DNA of 39,593 nucleotides, taken from assembly GCA_017430225.1 (NCBI GenBank), contig JAFRNK010000068.1:1-39593 (forward strand). The letters are read 5' to 3'. The stretch is from Clostridia bacterium (GTDB lineage Bacteria; Bacillota; Clostridia; Christensenellales; Aristaeellaceae). The notes under the pieces are model-generated. The model made no database searches. It had not been told where the DNA came from and saw only the letters and a list, made by a program, of their open reading frames with translations. This document shows, one piece after another, positions 26,547 through 34,806 of the stretch. How positions within the stretch are numbered: position 1 is the stretch's first letter; the number at the start of each line of letters is the position of its first letter. Made by a program: the position numbers and the translations under genes.

Positions 26547-26746
26547 CTATATGGTTCAAGTGATGCTATGGAAAGGGGCAACTTTATCATGAAACCGCTC
26601 TACTGAAAAACATGCTCAAAGCAATTTTTCTTTTGTCAATAAATATATCGCAGGTTTAACCTTCTTCTTTTGATGCGGTTGGATATATGGGAACAGGAAG
26701 AATTATAAGTAACAAAACAGGCATGTCTATTCGAGGGGTATAAAGT

Positions 26747-28864
26747 ATGAGCATTCAATTAATCAAGAACAATGATAAGACTACACTAAAAGCACAAAAA
26801 GGCATGAAGAATGAAAAAATGAGTGCAACCAAATACCATGGGCATTTGTCAATGCATGTAAAACTGACAATCCTGTTTCTGGCTTCATTTTTAATTCACA
26901 CTATACTCAATATTTGGGTCAATCAAGGTCCGACTGTTGTCATAGATGAAGGATTATACACGAATATTGCGCGGTCACTGGCATGGGACGGAGAGTTGGC
27001 TTTTCGCGGACAACCAGTAAGCTATCCCTACTTGCTCTATCCCTTTCTGCTTGTACCGATCTACTGGTTGAATCGTGTTTTAGGCGGCGACATATATAGA
27101 TTTGTCCAGGTTTTTAATACACTGCTAATCACATCATCGGTTTTTCCTGCATATTATTTTTCAAAAGATTATACGAAAGACGAGAAAAAAGCGTTTATTG
27201 TCGCTCTCATTGTGACGTTAATGCCTGACATGATCATGGGAGGCTATGAGATGACAGAGTGTCTCTTATGGCCTTTAGCATTATGGATGATGTTCTTTAG
27301 CTATCGTTATTATAATGGCACAACATTAAAAGATGGCTTATTGACTGCGCTGTTTGCCGGACTGATGTTTGCTGCAAAGCCTGGTGCTGTTGCTATGGGA
27401 GCAGTTTTATTATTCTTATATCTGCTCAAAACAATTAAAACGAAAAAAGCCTGTCTGCAGGCATTCCTTCCTATACTGCTGCTGTTGGCAGTAATTGGTA
27501 CAGTATATGTTATTTATTTATTTTTCAGTGTGAATAGTTCAATACTTGGGTTATACGTTAAACAGACATCTGAATGGACATCAAAAGATATTCTGGTATC
27601 AATTGAAGCTTGCTTCTTGTTAATGTTTTTGTTTTTGTTCTCCTGCGGAGGAATATTTGGTGTTTATCCATTCTCACATCTAAAAGAAAATGATGATATA
27701 AAAAGGAATTATATCCTTTCTGTAGTTCTCGGAATCCTGACAGTCATTATTGGTACAGCCATATTTGTAGTACCTTATAAATGGGACGGAAGCTTAGGAT
27801 ATCTTCCTTTGCATCTGCGTTATTGCTCTATGTTTATACCTGCGATGATTGTGTTTTCGATTGATCAGGACACGGATTTCAAAAAGAAGTCCAATAAAGC
27901 ATTCATTATTTCGTTAGTTTTGGTTATCATCCTGTCAATATTCCCGGGTGCTCGTGCAGGGTTTGTGAAAGGGCATACAGGAACTATAGACAATGTTACT
28001 CTGAGCGCTTTTGTTCAGACACAGAATCTCAACGGAAATGTTACTGGCTGGATTCTGACCCTTTTTGTTGTAATATCCGTATTATTATATATTTCTCTGT
28101 ACATAGAAAAGAAAAACAGAAATAAAAACGGGATACTTTACAGATTCAGCATTGCATATCTTGTTATATTCACTCTTTTTAATTCGGTTTGCGCCCATGT
28201 TAGTGCAAACGTATATATTGATCCGACTATAGGAGCTGACGTCAACCAATTGAATCACATGATAGGAAATAAGCGCTGTCTGGGAATAACTCAACGTTAT
28301 TATGACGACATCTATTCTTATTGGCTGGACGGTAGGCTAAATGTACCAATGCAACAAGTGACAATTGATCAAATGTTTCTTGAGGCAGAAAAAACCAATG
28401 GATTATATCACCCATTTGTACCAATAGAACAAGCCCCGAATATTAACAACCACGAAACGCCTGATACCAATACTTTCGTATTAGGCATGACTATAGCAGA
28501 GCATCTTGAACTCAGTGATACAACAACAGCAATCAAAACAGATCACGGACATTTTTCTATTGTGGATATCAAACCAGAGACAAGATGGGTTGATACAATG
28601 ATGTACGGTTTAGATGATAATCATTTATATGCAGGCAAAACAGGATACATCCACGTTTTTTCTGACGACCGTAACATAGACGGGAACATATACTTGAGTG
28701 TTACTGCATCAGGCAACGGAACCTTGAAGATAAATCAACACAGCATAAAAATGAGTTCTCAGCCAAAAACATATGAGATAACCATACCTTATAGTAGCAT
28801 TATTACTCTTCTGGCCAATGAAGGAACAATCAGTATCGAAAGCTATTCAACACGAAGAAAGTGA
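26747..28864 (+). CDS. Multi-pass GT-C glycosyltransferase-like membrane protein, AT-rich and probably acquired
   Basis: A 705-residue membrane protein of the ArnT/PMT-like GT-C superfamily. After the first helix (about 39-57) an extracellular loop carries the acidic pair D67-E68 in VVIDEGLYTNIARSLAWDGE, the expected catalytic position. About ten further helices run to roughly residue 490, followed by a soluble extracytoplasmic C-terminal domain of about 215 residues. Such enzymes use polyprenyl-phosphate sugars to modify lipids, wall polymers or proteins. Codon use (many TTA, ATA, AGA) and base composition differ strikingly from all neighbours, suggesting lateral acquisition. GAGGGG lies eight bases before the ATG. 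Acceptor and donor are unknown. Confidence 0.75.
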   Translation: MSIQLIKNNDKTTLKAQKGMKNEKMSATKYHGHLSMHVKLTILFLASFLIHTILNIWVNQGPTVVIDEGLYTNIARSLAWDGELAFRGQPVSYPYLLYPFLLVPIYWLNRVLGGDIYRFVQVFNTLLITSSVFPAYYFSKDYTKDEKKAFIVALIVTLMPDMIMGGYEMTECLLWPLALWMMFFSYRYYNGTTLKDGLLTALFAGLMFAAKPGAVAMGAVLLFLYLLKTIKTKKACLQAFLPILLLLAVIGTVYVIYLFFSVNSSILGLYVKQTSEWTSKDILVSIEACFLLMFLFLFSCGGIFGVYPFSHLKENDDIKRNYILSVVLGILTVIIGTAIFVVPYKWDGSLGYLPLHLRYCSMFIPAMIVFSIDQDTDFKKKSNKAFIISLVLVIILSIFPGARAGFVKGHTGTIDNVTLSAFVQTQNLNGNVTGWILTLFVVISVLLYISLYIEKKNRNKNGILYRFSIAYLVIFTLFNSVCAHVSANVYIDPTIGADVNQLNHMIGNKRCLGITQRYYDDIYSYWLDGRLNVPMQQVTIDQMFLEAEKTNGLYHPFVPIEQAPNINNHETPDTNTFVLGMTIAEHLELSDTTTAIKTDHGHFSIVDIKPETRWVDTMMYGLDDNHLYAGKTGYIHVFSDDRNIDGNIYLSVTASGNGTLKINQHSIKMSSQPKTYEITIPYSSIITLLANEGTISIESYSTRRK

Positions 28865-28872
28865 GCCAACTA

Positions 28873-28906
28873 CAACAGGGCCTGCTGCAATGCATCAGCC
28901 CCTGTT
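28873..28906. terminator. Hairpin between the convergent glycosyltransferase-like and MATE genes
   Basis: AACAGGG (about 28873-28879) faces CCCTGTT with an inner TGCTG/CAGC pairing, then TTCT. Position between convergent genes suggests a shared terminator, although the T-run is short. Confidence 0.5.
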
Positions 28907-28938
28907 TCTGGTAGTAGTATATTGTTTCCCGGGAACGG

Positions 28939-30334
28939 TTACGCGGCCTTGCGCCGGAACCAGTTCTCGGGCTTTTTGTACTCCGGCATCTCCGGCATCA
29001 GGCGGCCGCGCAGCGTCCGGATGACGTGGTGATAGAACGGGAACAGGAACGCGTCCGCCATCACCCATGCGGCGGGATTCGCGAGGCACGCGCCGGTGAA
29101 GCCCACTTTGGGCACCAGGAACAGCGCGACCGCTGTGCGGGCAACCATTTCAAACATGCCCGCGAACATGGCGGGACGGGTGAAGCCCATGCCCTGGATG
29201 CTGAAGCGCACGATGTTGACGAACAGCAACGGGATATAAAACGCCGAGTTGATCATCAGGTATTCCGCGCCCATATCCATGACAGCCGGGTTCGCCTCCG
29301 CGTCCACGAACAGGGACAGCAGCGGGCGTGCAAAGAGACAGACCGCACCGAAAGCCAGCACACAGTATATACAGCCCAGGATGGACGCGGCGCGCAGCCC
29401 CTCGCCCACGCGGTTCAGTTTGCGTGCGCCGATGTTCTGACCCGCATAGGTCGCCATGGTGGAGGCCAAAGAGTCGATGACGCAGCAGAAGAACGCGCTG
29501 ATCTTGACCGCCGCGCTGACAGCCGCCACCGCATTGACGCCGAGGCCGTTGACCGCACTCTGCACGACCACTGATCCGACCGCCGTGATGGAATACTGCA
29601 AGCCCATGGGCAGGCCCACCAGCAGCATATCCTTCGCCAGCGACGGAGAGAAGACACGCTCCTCCCGGCTCATGCGCAGGATCGGGTAGCGTTTGACCAT
29701 CACGATCACGCATCCCAGGCCGGAGACCAGCTGGCTGAGCGCCGTTGCGATGGCCGCACCGGCCACGTCGAGTTTCCAGACGATAATCAGGAACAGGTCG
29801 AGCGCAATATTAACCAGGGACGCCACGACCAGGAAGACGACCGGCGTTTTGCTGTCGCCCAGGGAGCGCAGGATGGCGCTGGCCATGTTATACAGTACGC
29901 AGCAGGGAATCGCCGCGAAGATGATCGAGATATAGCTCACGGAAGCATCGATAACTTCCGCCGGGGTATCCATCAGGGTGAGCATCGGGCGGCAGAACGC
30001 CGCTGCCAGTACCCCAAACGCCACCGAAAACACCGCGCTGAGCACGACCGCGTGGTACACGCAGCGATGAAGGCGTTCCGTATCGTTGGCACCGAAGGCC
30101 TGGGCAATGGGGATGCCGAAGCCTGAGCAGAAGCCCAGGCACAGGCCGATGATCAGAAAGTTGATCGAGCCCGTCGCACCGACGGCGGCCAGCTTATCCG
30201 CCCCCCAGAAACTGGCCGACGATGGCCGTGTCCACAAAACTGTATAACTGCTGGAACAGGACGCCGAAGAGCAGCGGGGCCGCAAACCCTATCACCAGCT
30301 TCATCGGCTTTCCTTCCGTTAAATTCTTCGTCAT
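28939..30334 (-). pseudogene. MATE-family efflux transporter with a one-base frameshift near the N-terminus
   Basis: A 464-residue cation- or proton-driven drug/metabolite exporter if read with one correction. The downstream frame carries the twelve-helix MATE body (for example GADKLAAVGATGSINFLIIG, and ASAILRSLGDSKTPVVF). The correct N-terminus, MTKNLTEGKPMKLVIGFAAP then LLFGVLFQQLYSFVDTAIVG, starts at ATG 30334 in another frame. The two join at QFLG/ADKL, exactly where the minus strand has six Gs (30206-30201) and five would keep frame. Either a sequencing or assembly slip, a real null mutation, or a switchable homopolymer. An intact downstream frame favours a recent event or error. Confidence 0.8.
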
Positions 30335-30399
30335 AGACTGCCTTTCCTGCGAATGCTGTGGGATGAGCGTCTTTGAGAGCCTCCCCGACTCGCGGCGAC

Positions 30400-30428
30400 G
30401 TTATACCACTTTTGGCGGGACTGCGCAA
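30400..30428 (-). promoter_or_regulatory. Predicted promoter of the MATE gene
   Basis: Minus strand: TTGCGC (30428-30423), 17-base spacer, TATAAC (30405-30400), about 65 bases upstream of the ATG at 30334. Confidence 0.5.
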
Positions 30429-30520
30429 GAGGGCAGATATGGTTGTTTTTTGGGCGGGATCAGCGATAACTGTTCTCCCCCGGATACATTTTCACGAGCT
30501 GCGCCATGTTGTATTCCACG

Positions 30521-31258
30521 TTACGCATTGCCCTTCATCTCCGTTTCGGCAGCGAATTCCACACAGAATCCATGATGGCCGCAGGAGGGGCAGGTGAGTT
30601 CGCGCGTGGCGGGCGTATGCTTTGCCCAGAATCCTTCCTTGACGGTCGGCTGGAAGACCGTATGGCATTGCGGGTAGATGTAGGCCATCTTCATGAAATA
30701 CCAGCGTGAAAACCAGATAATATAGGGAATCGTGGCAGCCATCCAGACCAGGAACAGCCACCGGATGCCCTGTGTGATCCAGAGAATAATGGACGACCAC
30801 TGCAGGATACCGAGCGGTATCGCGGTGAGCACGATAAATATGCGGAGATTCCTCAGTTTCTTCCTGTTGGTCATGACATACGCTATGTCGCCGATGGATT
30901 CGACAGAGAATTCACTGACGCTTTTCAGCCCCGCCTTCAGTTCCTCCAGCTTGCGCAGCTGGTCTTCCCGGTCCCCGATCTCCTTTTTCAGCGCCTGTTC
31001 CTGCTGATCGAGCAGCAGAGAAATGACGCTGCCGGGATCGTCCTCGGAAAGCAACTGGCTGATGGCGTCGATCGGCAGGCCGAGGTCACGCAGGAAGCAG
31101 ATGACCTTCATCCGCTTCACGTCGTCTTCGGTATACAGCCGCCGGCCACCCTCGGACAGTTCGCTCGGCGTCAGGAGCCCGCGGGTATCGTAATACTGGA
31201 TCGTACGGACGGTCACGCCGCAGAGTTTCGCAATCTCTCCCGTCGTGTATTTCGACAC
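30521..31258 (-). CDS. MerR-family regulator with two membrane helices and a zinc-ribbon-like tail
   Basis: A 245-residue protein. Residues 1-70 are the MerR winged helix (YTTGEIAKLCGVTVRTIQYY, then DTRGLLTPSE), followed by a coiled coil (about 85-112). Two hydrophobic helices follow at about 138-162 and 165-185, then a short domain with CPSCGHHGFC (223-232). The matching first pair reads YPQC (195-198), so one expected cysteine is replaced and the zinc site may be incomplete. The regulator should therefore sit on the membrane. GTG 31258 is preceded by AAAGGAGGTGAT, an almost perfect anti-16S match. It lies upstream of and in the same direction as the MATE gene, a likely target. Confidence 0.85.
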   Translation of the reverse strand: MSKYTTGEIAKLCGVTVRTIQYYDTRGLLTPSELSEGGRRLYTEDDVKRMKVICFLRDLGLPIDAISQLLSEDDPGSVISLLLDQQEQALKKEIGDREDQLRKLEELKAGLKSVSEFSVESIGDIAYVMTNRKKLRNLRIFIVLTAIPLGILQWSSIILWITQGIRWLFLVWMAATIPYIIWFSRWYFMKMAYIYPQCHTVFQPTVKEGFWAKHTPATRELTCPSCGHHGFCVEFAAETEMKGNA

Positions 31259-31281
31259 AGCGTATCACCTCCTTTGCGCCG

Positions 31282-31312
31282 AGAATAGCATATGACGCAG
31301 CGTCACGAGCAA
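31282..31312 (-). promoter_or_regulatory. MerR-type promoter/operator of the merR gene
   Basis: Minus strand: TTGCTC (31312-31307), a 19-base spacer and TATTCT (31287-31282). The overlong 19-base spacer contains a 13-base palindrome TGACGCTGCGTCA (31305-31293), the classical layout for MerR activators that untwist DNA. It indicates autoregulation. Confidence 0.75.
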
Positions 31313-31316
31313 TACC

Positions 31317-31715
31317 TTACGCAGGAGTATTCTTATCATTTTTCAGTTTTTCGATGATTTCGCTGTCCGCAGGCAGCCAGGCCACCGAATCCAGTTCATC
31401 CGCCCCCAGCCATCGGGCGGATTCGTGCTCCTTCAAAGTCAGGTGCCCGGCGCGGACAGTGCAGAGATAGCAGCCCATGGACAGATGGAATTCCGGATAA
31501 TCGTATTCCACCTGGATGAACTTCTCTCCCACGTCGATCTCCGTGTCCAGTTCTTCCCGGATTTCACGCACCAGCGCCTGCTTAGGCGTCTCGCCCGGCT
31601 CGATCTTCCCGCCGGGAAATTCCCAGCCGTCCTTATATGGCCCGTACCCTCGCTGCGTCGCGAAGATCCTGCCGTTTTCCCTGATGATGGCCGCGACGAC
31701 CTGTATCGTTTTCAT
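31317..31715 (-). CDS. MutT-type NUDIX hydrolase (probable 8-oxo-dGTP diphosphatase)
   Basis: A 132-residue NUDIX enzyme likely cleaning oxidised dGTP from the nucleotide pool. The box is G36, E42, R50-E51, E54-E55; the usual glycine after EEL is D57, a variant I recall as common in Firmicutes MutT proteins. WEFPGGKIEPGE and the QRGYGPYKDG lead are typical. The frame is open far upstream, but AAAGGAG nine bases before ATG 31715 and family length fix the start. Its stop is five bases from the merR promoter -35 box, so read-through into merR is possible. Confidence 0.88.
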   Translation of the reverse strand: MKTIQVVAAIIRENGRIFATQRGYGPYKDGWEFPGGKIEPGETPKQALVREIREELDTEIDVGEKFIQVEYDYPEFHLSMGCYLCTVRAGHLTLKEHESARWLGADELDSVAWLPADSEIIEKLKNDKNTPA

Positions 31716-31755
31716 CTGGATCAGCTCCTTTACTGAAATACAATGTTCCGGATAC

Positions 31756-31784
31756 ATTGTACAATATTTCACGGTGATCTGCAA
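31756..31784 (-). promoter_or_regulatory. Predicted promoter of the MutT-type gene
   Basis: Minus strand: TTGCAG (31784-31779), 17-base spacer, TACAAT (31761-31756), about 40 bases before the start codon. Confidence 0.6.
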
Positions 31785-31846
31785 ACGCAGCCGCAAATCA
31801 CTTCCGGGAAAAGGGAAAAGAAAGCAGCCAAAAATCGAACGATCCA

Positions 31847-31875
31847 TTGAAAAATCATACCCGGTACAGTATAAT
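31847..31875 (+). promoter_or_regulatory. Predicted promoter of the EamA transporter gene
   Basis: TTGAAA (31847-31852), 17-base spacer, TATAAT (31870-31875), about 70 bases before the ATG at 31947. Confidence 0.7.
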
Positions 31876-31946
31876 AAACGCGCGAAAACGCACTTGCCGC
31901 AGCATCCGCATTCATTCTGACCCGACGACAGGAGGAACCGTTCCAG

Positions 31947-32840
31947 ATGGGCTATTTGTACCTGGTACTGGTCGCGCTGTTTTTCAGTTTCGGCGGTACC
32001 AGCGTAAAATTGATCCGCCCGTTCTTCAACGCCTCCATGATCACGTTCATGCGCTTTTTCGTCGGCGTTCTGTGGCTGCTCTGCCTGAAAGCCGTAACCA
32101 AAAAGCGCTTCCGCCCCGACTTCCGGACGTCGCTCAAAGCGCGCTGGAAGTGGCTGGCCGTCGGATCCATCGCCAAATTCCTCGCTTACGCGGCCGAGAA
32201 CACCGCCCTGTCCATCGGCGTTTCTTACGGCAATATCCTGACCCAGCCGTCGCAGATGATCCTGCTCACTATCCTGGGCGCAGCCGTCCTGCACGAGAAA
32301 ATGAACGGTCTCAAATGGGCCGGCATCTGCTGCTGTGTTCTCGGCATACTCCTGATTTCGTGGAACGGCATGCCGCTGGACGCGCTGTTCGGCGCCGATC
32401 TCATGCTGACACTCCTCTATATTTTTGCCGGAGCCTGCGCGGGGCTGTTCATTTTCGCCCAGAAAAAGGTCGCCGGCGATTTCGATATTCTCGACAGCAA
32501 CCTGTGCATGTTCATCGCGTCATCGGCCATGGCCTTCCTCGTACCGCTCAGCCAGGGCACCGTCCTGCCTGCCGCGGCGCCGGACCTCCCCTGCATACTC
32601 GCCATCATCTGGTTCGGCTTCGTCACAGGCATCGGCTTCTACCTGAACGCGAAAGCCATTCCGCTGGTTCCTTTCCAGATGGTCGCCCCGCTGCAGAGCC
32701 TGATGGTCTTTTTCGCGCTGGCATGGGGCATTCTTTTCTTCCATGAGCCGGTCAGCGTCTGGATCGTATCCGGCGCGGTCGTCTTTGTCGCCGGTATCAT
32801 GCTGATGCAGCACCGGCCAAAAGAGCAGCTGCAGCCGTGA
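31947..32840 (+). CDS. EamA/DMT-family transporter
   Basis: A 297-residue inner-membrane protein with about ten helices in two EamA repeats. The first repeat starts YLYLVLVALFFSFGGTSVKL and ends GLKWAGICCCVLGILLISW; the second ends LFFHEPVSVWIVSGAVVFVA, each with the family HE-x10-20-G pattern. AGGAGG lies upstream of the ATG. Substrate is not predictable (amino acids, sugars or nucleotide metabolites are known for this family). It lies 77 bases before the lplD-like gene on the same strand; a link to galacturonate export or import cannot be shown. Confidence 0.88.
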   Translation: MGYLYLVLVALFFSFGGTSVKLIRPFFNASMITFMRFFVGVLWLLCLKAVTKKRFRPDFRTSLKARWKWLAVGSIAKFLAYAAENTALSIGVSYGNILTQPSQMILLTILGAAVLHEKMNGLKWAGICCCVLGILLISWNGMPLDALFGADLMLTLLYIFAGACAGLFIFAQKKVAGDFDILDSNLCMFIASSAMAFLVPLSQGTVLPAAAPDLPCILAIIWFGFVTGIGFYLNAKAIPLVPFQMVAPLQSLMVFFALAWGILFFHEPVSVWIVSGAVVFVAGIMLMQHRPKEQLQP

Positions 32841-32917
32841 AGCTGCGCCCATGAATTCATCAACCCGGCCGAAGACGCTGCCGCCTCCGGCCTGAAGACA
32901 ATCAAGGAGGTTTTACC

Positions 32918-34315
32918 ATGAGTTTTGACGCAAATCCGAAAGCCAAAGAGCTGACGATCGCCTATATCGGCGGCGGTTCCCGCGGCTGGGCCTGGGGATT
33001 CATGATGGACCTGGCCATGGACGAAGCCATGTGCGGCACTGTCCGTCTGTATGATATCGACCGGTCCGCCGCGGAGAGGAACAAAACCATCGGCAGCAAG
33101 ATCAGTGCGCATCCGGACGCCGTTTCCCGCTGGGAATATGTTGTCAGTGATTCTCTCAAGGACGCCCTGACCGGCGCGGACTTCGTGGTGATCTCCATCC
33201 TGCCCGGCACTTTTGAGGAGATGCGCTCCGACGTGCACCTGCCCGAACGCGTGGGCATTTATCAGCCGGTGGGCGATACGGTCGGCGCCGGCGGATTCAT
33301 GCGCGCCATGCGCACCATTCCCATGTATGTGACGATCGCCGAAGCGATCCGCGATTACTCACCGGACGCCTGGATCATCAACTATACGAACCCGATGTCG
33401 CTGTGCGTGCGGACGCTGTACGAGGTATACCCCGCCATCAAAGCCTTCGGCTGCTGCCACGAAGTGTTCGGCACCCAGAAGCTGCTATGCTCCATGCTGA
33501 AGACGGAGGCGGGCATCGACGGCGTGAAGCGCCAGGAACTGTATACCACCGTCACGGGCATCAACCACTTCACCTGGCTGACCCGTGCCAGCTATCAGGG
33601 CATCGACCTCTTCCCCATGTACGAAGCCTTCGTGGACAAGTATTACGAGACCGGCTATGACGAGGGCGGGGACAACAACTGGATGAACTCCCACTTCAAC
33701 TGCGCGCAGCGCGTGAAGTTCGACCTCTTCCGCCGCTACGGCGCGATCGCGGCCGCGGGTGACCGCCACCTGGCCGAATTCACCGCCCCTTGGTATACCA
33801 AGGATCCTGAGACTGTGCGGTCCTGGAAGTTCGGCCTGACGCCCGTCGACTGGCGCATCGAGGACCTGCACGACCGCCTCCGGCGCTCCGACGACCTGAT
33901 CAGCGGCAAGGAAGAACTGAAGCTGAAGCCTTCCGGCGAGGAAGGCCACCTGCTGCTCAAAGCCATCCTGGGCCTGGGCGACCTGGTCTCCAACGTGAAT
34001 ATCCCCAACCGCGGCCAGATCCCCAATCTGCCGATCGGCTCCGTCGTGGAAACCAACGCCCTGTTCGGCCGTGACCGGATCGAACCCGTGTTCGCCGGGA
34101 ACATGCCGGCCAACATTCTCCCGCTGATCGCCCGCCATATCTACAATCAGGAAAACACTCTGACGGCGGCGCTGCACTGCGACCGCAAGCTGGGCTTCTC
34201 CACCTTCATGAACGATCCGCAGCTGGCTTCCGTTTCGATGGCGGACGGACAGAAGCTGTTCGACGACATGCTGGAGAATCAGCGCGCCTATCTGCCGGAA
34301 GCTTGGTTCAAGTAA
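32918..34315 (+). CDS. lplD: GH4 glycosidase, probable alpha-galacturonidase (LplD type)
   Basis: A 465-residue NAD- and metal-dependent GH4 enzyme. The NAD fold opens with IAYIGGGSRGWAW (14-26). Metal/substrate residues include NYTNP (155-159), C180-H181-E182-V183 and GINHFTW (214-220). The run GCCHEVFGTQKLL, SILPG and AAGDRHLAEF match what I recall of Bacillus LplD, whose group was reported as alpha-galacturonidases. It would release galacturonate from short oligogalacturonides in the cytoplasm, feeding UxaB-UxaA-Eda at 22187-26422. AAGGAGG precedes the ATG. An alpha-glucosidase-type GH4 is a less likely alternative. Confidence 0.85.
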   Translation: MSFDANPKAKELTIAYIGGGSRGWAWGFMMDLAMDEAMCGTVRLYDIDRSAAERNKTIGSKISAHPDAVSRWEYVVSDSLKDALTGADFVVISILPGTFEEMRSDVHLPERVGIYQPVGDTVGAGGFMRAMRTIPMYVTIAEAIRDYSPDAWIINYTNPMSLCVRTLYEVYPAIKAFGCCHEVFGTQKLLCSMLKTEAGIDGVKRQELYTTVTGINHFTWLTRASYQGIDLFPMYEAFVDKYYETGYDEGGDNNWMNSHFNCAQRVKFDLFRRYGAIAAAGDRHLAEFTAPWYTKDPETVRSWKFGLTPVDWRIEDLHDRLRRSDDLISGKEELKLKPSGEEGHLLLKAILGLGDLVSNVNIPNRGQIPNLPIGSVVETNALFGRDRIEPVFAGNMPANILPLIARHIYNQENTLTAALHCDRKLGFSTFMNDPQLASVSMADGQKLFDDMLENQRAYLPEAWFK

Positions 34316-34383
34316 GAACCTTGTGCGAAAAGGAACCCATCTCTGTGCTGCTCGCTTAAGCCAGAACTGACAGGAGTACCCCT

Positions 34384-34779
34384 ATGCTCAAAACCGAAAT
34401 CCCGGACCGGCGTTCTTTCATCCTCGGCATGGTGACCGCCTTCTGCGAATGCGTCGCGGGCGGCTGCAAACGGCTCGCGCTTTCGCCGCCGATGACGAAG
34501 GAAGCCTATGACGAGGCCGCTGCCGAAGTTGACGAACTGATTGAAAAGCACGGCCTGATCCATTATCATGAGATGAACGAAGACCAGCCCGAAAGCACCC
34601 GCTTTATCTGGATCCTGATCGCCGCCAGGCAGGAGACCATCGACCAGTACCTGGCCCTGCGGCGGGAAGGCCACAGCACGGTCGAATCGCTCGAACCGTT
34701 TTCCGATCTTCTGAGCTACAATCCTTCCGAAAGCGTCCACACCGGCTTTGACGCGTACAGACAATATTTCCCGATCTGA
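34384..34779 (+). CDS. Hypothetical protein, 131 residues
   Basis: I do not recognise this family. The protein is soluble and acidic, with three cysteines near the start (C21, C23, C28 in CECVAGGCKRLAL) and a helical middle (DEAAAEVDELIEKHGLIHYH). No signal peptide or membrane helix is evident. AGGAG stands eight bases before the ATG at 34384. It lies between the LplD-type gene (68-base gap) and the esterase gene (27-base gap), same strand, so a role in handling pectin fragments or regulating their use is possible but unproven. Confidence 0.75.
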   Translation: MLKTEIPDRRSFILGMVTAFCECVAGGCKRLALSPPMTKEAYDEAAAEVDELIEKHGLIHYHEMNEDQPESTRFIWILIAARQETIDQYLALRREGHSTVESLEPFSDLLSYNPSESVHTGFDAYRQYFPI

Positions 34780-34806
34780 TCAACATGATACAAGGAGGAG
34801 TTCGCC

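Larger units (their letters stand above)
26423..26746. other. AT-rich intergenic region upstream of the glycosyltransferase-like gene
   Basis: Beyond the eda terminator, base composition falls sharply to AT-rich. The gap holds a strong-looking promoter (26517-26546) and a five-codon ATG...TGA string at 26589-26606 (MKPLY) behind GGAAAGGGG. I see no other gene or hairpin of note. Confidence 0.6.

Noticed and set aside
26589-26606. Five-codon string MKPLY behind GGAAAGGGG in the AT-rich gap
   Set aside because: Could be a leader peptide or remnant, but too short to support; no attenuator-like hairpins follow.
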